Shown piece by piece: positions 22,478-26,960 of a DNA stretch of 26,960 nucleotides. The notes under the pieces were generated by a model. That model searched no databases and was not told where the DNA came from. It saw only the letters and a list, made by a program, of their open reading frames with translations. The position numbers and the translations under genes were made by a program. This DNA is from a virus. The stretch spans positions 1 through 26,960 of IMG/VR virus record IMGVR_UViG_3300037961_001652. One strand, 5' to 3'. Within the stretch, counting starts at the first letter, position 1; the number at the start of each line of letters is the position of its first letter.

Positions 22478-22689
22478 TACATTAACCTCATTACTGTATT
22501 CACGATTATTGGAAAAGTAATCAAAGCAACTCCACCCCATACTTGCATTTTTGCAATATCTGTTTCATGCTTATCAACTTTTCCATTCAATTTATCTAAA
22601 TGTTTTTCTATTCTACCTAATCCAGTATAGATATTCTTCAAACGCTCATCATGCTTTACAAGGATACCATATAACTCTTTATTGTCCAT
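22477..22689 (-). CDS. XhlA-like holin-associated membrane protein
   Basis: The start is ATG 22689, with GGGAG five bases upstream; a longer frame to 22725 is rejected. The 70 residues have a charged coiled-coil part (LVKHDERLKNIYTGLGRIEK, then LDKLNGKVDKHETDIAK) and one C-terminal membrane segment (VWGGVALITFPIIVNTVM). This is the layout of hemolysin XhlA-type proteins, which help holins in cell lysis. It overlaps the end of the MscS-like gene. Confidence 0.7.
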   Translation of the reverse strand: MDNKELYGILVKHDERLKNIYTGLGRIEKHLDKLNGKVDKHETDIAKMQVWGGVALITFPIIVNTVMRLM

Positions 22690-23047
22690 CTTCGCTCCCG
22701 GTAATGCTGTGAAATCTTCCACCATTTTTCGGTAATTGTTTTTTGATTACCATCGTTTTTAAACTTTCGTTTGGTACTGCCATTTTTATATTCCACCTTC
22801 CATCTTGATCTTTCATGTAAAATACTGTTTTTCTTATTCCCATCCTTACAATCCTAGCTGGTCTTTCATCTGGGCCAAGATAGACCACATCATCAGCATT
22901 GAGGTCATTACCAAGAAATACCATAAGACCTTCGTAGACATTAAGAATGAGTCCTTTAAAGATAGATATGCCCAAATATGCAAAAGCAACCCATACAGCT
23001 TTTCCGAATAATTGTTCTGCAATGTGTTGAAATTCATTATGATTCAT
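22679..23047 (-). CDS. MscS-like small membrane protein
   Basis: A 122-residue protein starts at ATG 23047. It has one membrane helix (about residues 16-45, AVWVAFAYLGISIF and LILNVYEGLMVFL). A short beta domain follows, with DDVVYLGPDERPARIVRMGI (52-71) and VPNESL (91-96). This matches the pore helix plus beta domain of MscS channels, including the FKGLILNVYEG segment in place of QGxLSNxxxG and the PN motif. It lacks the other MscS helices and the C-terminal cage. In a lysis cassette it might form a pore. Homology by eye only. Confidence 0.6.
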   Translation of the reverse strand: MNHNEFQHIAEQLFGKAVWVAFAYLGISIFKGLILNVYEGLMVFLGNDLNADDVVYLGPDERPARIVRMGIRKTVFYMKDQDGRWNIKMAVPNESLKTMVIKKQLPKNGGRFHSITGSEDGQ

Positions 23048-23373
23048 CTATTCTCTTTATTAAATAACTTCCAAGATAAGGGATTCACATTGATATTCAT
23101 TTTTTCTTCATAGAATGAAATTTTACTTTCCAATTCTGACCGCTTCCGCTGTTCCTCCACGCTGTGCTTATCAAATAAACTCCGAATCTGGCTATCTGCT
23201 TCCACCAATTCTGTTTCAAGGGTTGTAAGTCTAGACATAATATTATAGTACCCATACACAAGACCACCCACAAGAACACATAACTGCACCATCCATTTGA
23301 TGTTAAGGCTAACCACCATATTATCATCAACCAAAGAAGAACGATAACTCCTTGCAGTTTGGACATCACTCAT
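23044..23373 (-). CDS. Membrane protein with coiled coil, 109 aa
   Basis: A 109-residue protein starts at ATG 23373, overlapping the lipoprotein stop. One membrane segment (about residues 27-45, WMVQLCVLVGGLVYGYYNIM) is followed by a long charged coiled coil (LTTLETELVEADSQIRSLFD, then KRSELESKISFYEEKM). An inner-membrane helix plus a coiled coil is the form of an i-spanin. Together with the lipoprotein encoded just before, it could make a two-gene spanin pair, but membrane topology is not proven. Alternatives are a holin accessory. Confidence 0.6.
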   Translation of the reverse strand: MSDVQTARSYRSSLVDDNMVVSLNIKWMVQLCVLVGGLVYGYYNIMSRLTTLETELVEADSQIRSLFDKHSVEEQRKRSELESKISFYEEKMNINVNPLSWKLFNKENR

Positions 23374-23617
23374 GTGCTATATCTTCAAATTGATGATGCA
23401 ACCAACACCAATTAGATTTTGTATAAATCTTTCCATGATAGTAGTGCATATTAGAATCAGCATCCATTATCTCTATAAATACTGTATTTTGAACAGTATC
23501 CTGTGGAGTAAGAACAACACCTCCTACGCTCCAACCTTGTCCGCATCCTGTAACTGTTATAAGAAACAGGAATATCATAAGAAGTGTTAGTGGTCTCATA
23601 AATAACTTCAAAATCAT
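23366..23617 (-). CDS. Lipoprotein, o-spanin candidate
   Basis: An 83-residue protein with ATG 23617 (a second ATG seven codons in is possible). The N-terminal segment, MRPLTLLMIFLFLITVTGCG, is a lipoprotein signal with lipobox VTGC. The mature part has about 60 residues (WSVGGVVLTPQDTVQNTVFI and on) and many aromatic and His residues at the end. It is probably anchored in the outer membrane, which implies a Gram-negative host. Pairing with the next gene as a spanin complex is plausible but not shown. Confidence 0.65.
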   Translation of the reverse strand: MILKLFMRPLTLLMIFLFLITVTGCGQGWSVGGVVLTPQDTVQNTVFIEIMDADSNMHYYHGKIYTKSNWCWLHHQFEDIAHE

Positions 23618-23619
23618 AT

Positions 23620-23850
23620 CTATTTATTTTCTTGATTGTATTTTTCAATATGCTTATCTACTTTTGATTTGTAGTGTTTTAATCCACCATCTAATTGTCG
23701 GAGATTAAAAGCCATCTTATTTATTTTGTTATTCAAGTCTAAATATTGATTGAAATCATCAATCTCATAGTCATTGAAAAAACTTGTTTTGTATTTCTCA
23801 CCTTTATATTCAAAGGTTTGTTCTTGTGGTTTTTCTTTCTTTTTTGCCAC
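23620..23850 (-). CDS. Hypothetical protein, 76 aa
   Basis: A 76-residue, charged, helical protein starts at GTG 23850, seven bases after AAGGA. It opens MAKKKEKPQEQTFEYKGEKY and continues with YEIDDFNQYLDLNNKINKMA and KSKVDKHIEKYNQENK, the latter likely a coiled coil. No family is recognised. It lies between the decoration or fibre genes and the lysis cassette. Confidence 0.65.
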   Translation of the reverse strand: MAKKKEKPQEQTFEYKGEKYKTSFFNDYEIDDFNQYLDLNNKINKMAFNLRQLDGGLKHYKSKVDKHIEKYNQENK

Positions 23851-23872
23851 GCTTGAATCCTTGTTTAGTTAA

Positions 23873-24130
23873 TTATTCTGCTTCTCTTTCTTGGCGATTT
23901 TTATAATCGCTTCTTGCAACTATCAAAGCAATTAAATCATCCTCTTTAGCTGGTATAGATTCAACAGAACTATCTGCCATTAATTTTGGCAACCATTGAT
24001 TAATCATTCTTTTTTTACAACTTGCGACTTTTCCATTGATTGCTTCATTTACCCAAGATTCAATATCTAGCAAATCATTTTTCAATACTGATTCTTCTGT
24101 TGTAGTTAATGTTCTTTTTTTAATATCCAC
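23873..24130 (-). CDS. Hypothetical protein, 85 aa
   Basis: An 85-residue helical protein starts at GTG 24130, five bases after AAGGAGA. It opens MDIKKRTLTTTEESVLKNDL, then has DIESWVNEAINGKVASCKKR and a charged end (RSDYKNRQEREAE). The pattern is seen in small phage proteins near fibre genes. I do not know the function. Confidence 0.65.
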   Translation of the reverse strand: MDIKKRTLTTTEESVLKNDLLDIESWVNEAINGKVASCKKRMINQWLPKLMADSSVESIPAKEDDLIALIVARSDYKNRQEREAE

Positions 24131-24173
24131 TTTTATCTCCTTTATGTTTTTTTCACATAGTTTGTTTCAACGA

Positions 24174-25013
24174 TTATCCTAATAAATATCCAGCAAAAAA
24201 TGAGCTTGTTACTACATCTGCTTGAGCAGAACCACCAATTTGCCTGTATTGAACTTTTGCTGTATCATTTGCATCCATATCAGCCACAACAGTTACATCT
24301 AAATGCATTGTTGAATCAGCATCTAAACCACCTCCACCAATAGTTTGATAATCACGATTTGAAGTAACTATTTTATTGTATAGTAATGCATCACTTGCAT
24401 CAGCTTGTTGAAAAGCTAATTTTGAAATCAATAAATACTTTCCGGTTACAGGAGCAGTAAAAACATTACTTGCAAAATTACTTCCTTGATCAAATATTTC
24501 AGTATCAAAAGTCTTGTCAATATAAGCAGAACCAACTGCAATATTATTATGGTCTGCACTATTTTGAACATTAAAAGCTGGGTTTGCAGGTGAGGTAATA
24601 TTTCCATTACTATCTATTTCTAATTGTGTACTCTGGTTTCCACCATCACTTTCTAATCCAATAAATTTAAAACTTCCAACTGTTGAGGCATCAGCACCTC
24701 TACTCCAAAATCTTGTATCACTTCCAAAATAATCTATCAAAGCACCAGTAACACCAGATGAAGGAGCGGCTATATTTCCAGCTATGCGAATACCACCTCC
24801 ATGAACTTCAAACTTTTGTTCGGCAGTTGTCTGACCTACAATTAAATTACCTGTTACATTTATCTTATCTGTTGCTAATTGTAATGCAAAGGTAGTTCCA
24901 TTGTCTCCATCTTTTAAATCTACTAAAGTTGTTCCGTTTCCACCACCATCTCTATCAACATGAAGTAGTTGTTCGTATGATGATGCTACGGATTGCCCTG
25001 TTAAACTTGCCAT
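24174..25013 (-). CDS. Fibre / decoration protein with C1q-like C-terminal domain
   Basis: A 279-residue protein starts at ATG 25013 after AAAGGAG. The N-terminal 110 residues have beta-helical or trimeric-fibre features (KINVTGNLIVGQTTAEQKFE, then VHGGGIRIAGNI). The C-terminal 130 residues (NVQNSADHNNIAVGSAYIDK, then VFTAPVTGKYLLISKLAFQQ, then FFAGYLLG) match the C1q/TNF-like jelly roll that trimerises and often binds receptors. It lies two genes after the major capsid protein, not beside the tail tip genes. A head fibre or decoration is thus as likely as a tail fibre. Confidence 0.72.
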   Translation of the reverse strand: MASLTGQSVASSYEQLLHVDRDGGGNGTTLVDLKDGDNGTTFALQLATDKINVTGNLIVGQTTAEQKFEVHGGGIRIAGNIAAPSSGVTGALIDYFGSDTRFWSRGADASTVGSFKFIGLESDGGNQSTQLEIDSNGNITSPANPAFNVQNSADHNNIAVGSAYIDKTFDTEIFDQGSNFASNVFTAPVTGKYLLISKLAFQQADASDALLYNKIVTSNRDYQTIGGGGLDADSTMHLDVTVVADMDANDTAKVQYRQIGGSAQADVVTSSFFAGYLLG

Positions 25014-25062
25014 ATTTTATCTCCTTTCCATGAGATTTTGTTCACAGCTTTCTGTGAGGTTA

Positions 25063-25410
25063 TTAATCTATGAAGTTCCACTTTCGATCTTCATCTTCAA
25101 ATTTTGTAAGTATACCTTCCCAATTTATTTTGCCCATATACTCATCACCCATTGCATTTATACTAACACCTGTTTCACCTTCCATATCAGCAAATGCAAT
25201 TCTCAAAGCAGAGTTGATACTTGTTCCAGCACCTCCCTGACTATTTGCCCATTGTTTTAACATCTTGCCCAATGATCCAGAATATCCTAACTCTTCAAGA
25301 CCAGCACGAACCGAATCATTTAGACTTTTTGAACCAGATGCTATTCCAGCTATATCGCTAAAATATTCTCTCATTATTGAATTAAAACTTTTCTTTGTTC
25401 CTAATGCCAT
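25063..25410 (-). CDS. Hypothetical protein after the capsid gene, 115 aa
   Basis: A 115-residue protein starts at ATG 25410, with AAAGGA upstream. It is helical and Gly/Ser-rich (FNSIMREYFSDIAGIASGSK, then RAGLEELGYSGSLGKMLKQW, then ALRIAFADMEGETGVS). No family is recognised. Position right after the major capsid protein suggests a virion or assembly role. The 49-base gap to the fibre gene contains a 6-bp stem-loop (25042-25057). Confidence 0.7.
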   Translation of the reverse strand: MALGTKKSFNSIMREYFSDIAGIASGSKSLNDSVRAGLEELGYSGSLGKMLKQWANSQGGAGTSINSALRIAFADMEGETGVSINAMGDEYMGKINWEGILTKFEDEDRKWNFID

Positions 25411-25428
25411 TTATAATCCTTTAGAGTT

Positions 25429-25454
25429 GGGGAGGGAACCGAAATCCCCTCCCC
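25429..25454 (-). other. GC-rich stem-loop after the major capsid gene
   Basis: On the minus strand GGGGAGGG and CCCTCCCC pair over 8 bp around a 10-base loop, right after the capsid stop. No T run follows, so it is not a standard terminator. It may protect the 3' end of a capsid mRNA or partly attenuate transcription into the genes beyond. Confidence 0.6.
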
Positions 25455-25462
25455 TATTATCA

Positions 25463-26320
25463 TTAAGATACTTTCGTATGAACCTCTACACCATAACCAT
25501 CAATGATTTCTGTAACTCCCCAGAAACCAGAACCGATGATGTTATCTCGTAAGAATGAACCTTCACGATAGACTTCTACTCTCATCATGTCTCCAGCATA
25601 TCCCATGCCTAATGCACCAGATACAAAGACTCCACCTTTCACAGCATTAGATGATACTGTGAACTCTGGTGATGAATGTATGTCTATACCAGCTATTCTT
25701 GATACGAACCCACTTCTTGCACCTTCATCTTGTATCCCGGCACCAGCGAACTGTGCTTGAGTTACTAGATCATTGTGAACGCCATAGGTTCCCCAGATTT
25801 GTCTAGGATCAAGAACTGCATGAGGTTGCCCCATTGCAGAGTTTTGTTTGAGGTTTGAAAGAGCATCAAACAAGTTGTCTACTGATAAGGCGGCATCACT
25901 AGCACCAACAGAATTTGAGAATCCATCAAAAAGTGCATTCAACAAAGCATCAGCTTTAGATGCCAAAGCATTACCGATTAACTCACCAACGTTAGATGCA
26001 ATATTATCAGCATTTGATAGCTGTGCTTCATCATACATTGGAACCATTACAGAGTACATATCAAGAGTTGCAGTTTTCTTCTCTGTATCTAGTTGAGTTG
26101 ATGGTGTTACAGTACCTTCAGCAGTGGCGGCTACATCCGCACTTGTTAAGGTGTTACTTCCACTATTGTATGCAATGAAAGTTATTTGATCTGCCTTTGG
26201 CTCCCCTTTAAGAGTTACCAATGGCACAGTTACGTTTGCTTCAGAGAACTTAATTAATGCCTCGGATTCGATTACTTCAAGTAATCCACCGGCAAAGTTC
26301 CCGCTATCCCCAGCGGCCAT
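25463..26320 (-). CDS. Major capsid protein
   Basis: A 285-residue protein starts at ATG 26320 with AAAAGGA upstream. It fits the HK97 fold in length and order. It has an N-terminal helix (LLEVIESEALIKFSEANVTV), extended E-loop-like strands (VPLVTLKGEPKADQITFIAY), a helical P-domain (NIASNVGELIGNALASKADA) and A-domain strands (RIAGIDIHSSPEFTVS, then EVYREGSFLRDNIIGSGFWG). The lack of Cys and high Ala/Ser/Gly content are also usual. It follows the scaffold gene, the standard location. No clear prohead protease exists nearby, so cleavage is unlikely. Confidence 0.92.
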   Translation of the reverse strand: MAAGDSGNFAGGLLEVIESEALIKFSEANVTVPLVTLKGEPKADQITFIAYNSGSNTLTSADVAATAEGTVTPSTQLDTEKKTATLDMYSVMVPMYDEAQLSNADNIASNVGELIGNALASKADALLNALFDGFSNSVGASDAALSVDNLFDALSNLKQNSAMGQPHAVLDPRQIWGTYGVHNDLVTQAQFAGAGIQDEGARSGFVSRIAGIDIHSSPEFTVSSNAVKGGVFVSGALGMGYAGDMMRVEVYREGSFLRDNIIGSGFWGVTEIIDGYGVEVHTKVS

Positions 26321-26326
26321 GTTATT

Positions 26327-26587
26327 CTATCCTTTTTTCCCAAATATTGCATCCCATCTATCTTGCGGAATGTGAGTAAACGTACTCCTCAAGTCCTTGC
26401 AAAGAGGTGCTTTCTCTTGTCCAACACAAATCCTAAATCCATCTTCGTATGGTATTTGCTCACCATTTGAAACGTAGATATGCTCACCATCTTTCGATAT
26501 GGCAGATGCTACACTTCCAGTATCCATCCCGGTAGTAGGATTGTGATTAATTGAATCTAGAGCTAAACGCTTCTTTGATTTTGGCAT
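26327..26587 (-). CDS. Hypothetical protein between scaffold and capsid, 86 aa
   Basis: I choose ATG 26587 (MPKSKKRLALDSINHNPTTG). The frame is open to 26620, but the upstream part has no ribosome site. The gene overlaps the 3' end of the scaffold gene by 41 bases. The 86 residues have ISKDGEHIYVSNGEQIPYED, FRICVGQEKAPLC and a basic end. No domain is recognised. It may be a head protein, given its position between scaffold and major capsid protein. Confidence 0.6.
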   Translation of the reverse strand: MPKSKKRLALDSINHNPTTGMDTGSVASAISKDGEHIYVSNGEQIPYEDGFRICVGQEKAPLCKDLRSTFTHIPQDRWDAIFGKKG

Positions 26588-26960
26588 AACTTGATTTGTC
26601 CAATTTACCACTCGCAACATCTCTAGCGGCTTCAGTTAAGGAATTGTATCCTTGATAGCCAGAGGAAGTTGAGTTGTCAACACTTGGAACATTAGTTTGT
26701 TTATTAATTAATTTATTATGAACTACCTTCACTTGAGCGTAGTTCATCCCTTTAAAAGCATCCTTCTCTTCATCAGAAAAATCAGCTAACATCTTCTCGA
26801 TTTCTGCATTCTCTCTATCCTTATAGGATTGAAGTTCTGGAGTGACAGCATCGTATTTTGCTTTCGTTTCTTCGTACAGCATTTTCCACTCTTCATTTTC
26901 AGCTAGTTGTGCTTGTCTATCCTCTTCCAGCTTCTTCTCAAGTTCTGCAACACGAGATTC
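26547..26960 (-). CDS. Capsid scaffold protein, C-terminal part (rejoins at base 265 side)
   Basis: This is the rest of the scaffold gene. From 26960 the frame reads ESRVAELEKKLEEDRQAQLA, identical to the left-end copy, and ends at a stop at 26547. The unique part is SYKDRENAEIEKMLADFSDE, then YAQVKVVHNKLIN and a Ser/Thr-rich linker, ending KLDKSSYAKIKEAFSSRF. Scaffolds often bind coat through a basic C-terminal helix like this. The overlapping 133 bases carry five synonymous changes relative to the left end. Confidence 0.8.
   Translation of the reverse strand, partial: ESRVAELEKKLEEDRQAQLAENEEWKMLYEETKAKYDAVTPELQSYKDRENAEIEKMLADFSDEEKDAFKGMNYAQVKVVHNKLINKQTNVPSVDNSTSSGYQGYNSLTEAARDVASGKLDKSSYAKIKEAFSSRFN
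26828..26960. repeat. Right copy of terminal direct overlap
   Basis: This matches bases 1-133 with five mismatches, all in third or first codon positions that keep the amino acid (Leu, Glu, Glu, Gln, Leu). It is the second end of the circle. Confidence 0.9.

Noticed and set aside
26659-26687. TTGACA with TATCAA at 17 bases inside the scaffold gene (minus strand)
   Set aside because: The -10 matches at only four of six positions and the site lies in coding sequence, so it is likely chance.
1-26960. CRISPR array, insertion sequence, rRNA or lysogeny module
   Set aside because: No regularly spaced repeats, no transposase or terminal inverted repeats, no rRNA, integrase or repressor-like gene seen on either strand.

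Overview
The window is essentially one complete genome of an uncultured tailed phage with siphovirus morphology. It is AT-rich and about 26.8 kb long. Bases 1-133 recur at 26828-26960 in the same orientation with five mismatches, so the contig closes into a circle of about 26,827 bp. That fits a circularly permuted, headful-packaged genome assembled from a mixed population. The scaffold gene is cut by the window ends and rejoins in frame across the junction. I see no integrase, excisionase or CI-like repressor, so a lytic life style is the default inference. The host cannot be told from the sequence.

Every credible gene lies on the minus strand, so transcription runs right to left. Neighbouring genes mostly overlap by ATGA, TAATG or similar junctions, which implies translational coupling. 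Only one strong transcription boundary is visible. A Rho-independent terminator (12843-12873) ends the tail operon and is followed at once by a near-consensus sigma-70 promoter (12814-12841) for the early operon. The promoter feeds an elaborately base-paired leader.

In transcription order the layout is as follows. (1) 12808-9757, early and replication genes: small unknown proteins, several with Cys-pair motifs, a putative ssDNA-binding-like protein, a NinG-like HNH protein and a C5-cytosine methyltransferase. (2) 9760-6423: a replication-initiator-like protein, a zinc-binding protein, a DEDD exonuclease, small proteins, a sigma-region-4-like HTH protein and a PD-(D/E)XK-like nuclease. (3) 6422-6245: the only sizeable non-coding gap. 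(4) 6244-265: a ParB-methyltransferase fusion, a TerS candidate, three tiny basic proteins, TerL (TTG start), portal, Mu F/SPP1 gp7-like protein and Mu gpG-like protein. (5) Scaffold across the circle junction, then a small protein, the major capsid protein, an unknown protein and a C1q-like fibre or decoration protein. (6) 24130-21356, lysis cassette: lipoprotein, coiled-coil membrane protein, MscS-like membrane protein, XhlA-like protein and M15 peptidase endolysin. (7) 21359-12885: head-tail adaptor, tail terminator, tail tube, tail chaperones with a -1 slippery site, tape measure and tail tip proteins.

The two points most worth attention are these. First, a 193-codon ORF lies entirely inside the cytosine methyltransferase gene in the +1 frame. 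It carries motifs I recognise from stand-alone phage proteins, so the locus looks like a true overprinted gene pair. Second, the 5' leader of the early transcript has two long crossing stems, and one of their arms can also pair with the ribosome-binding site of the first gene, like a switch.
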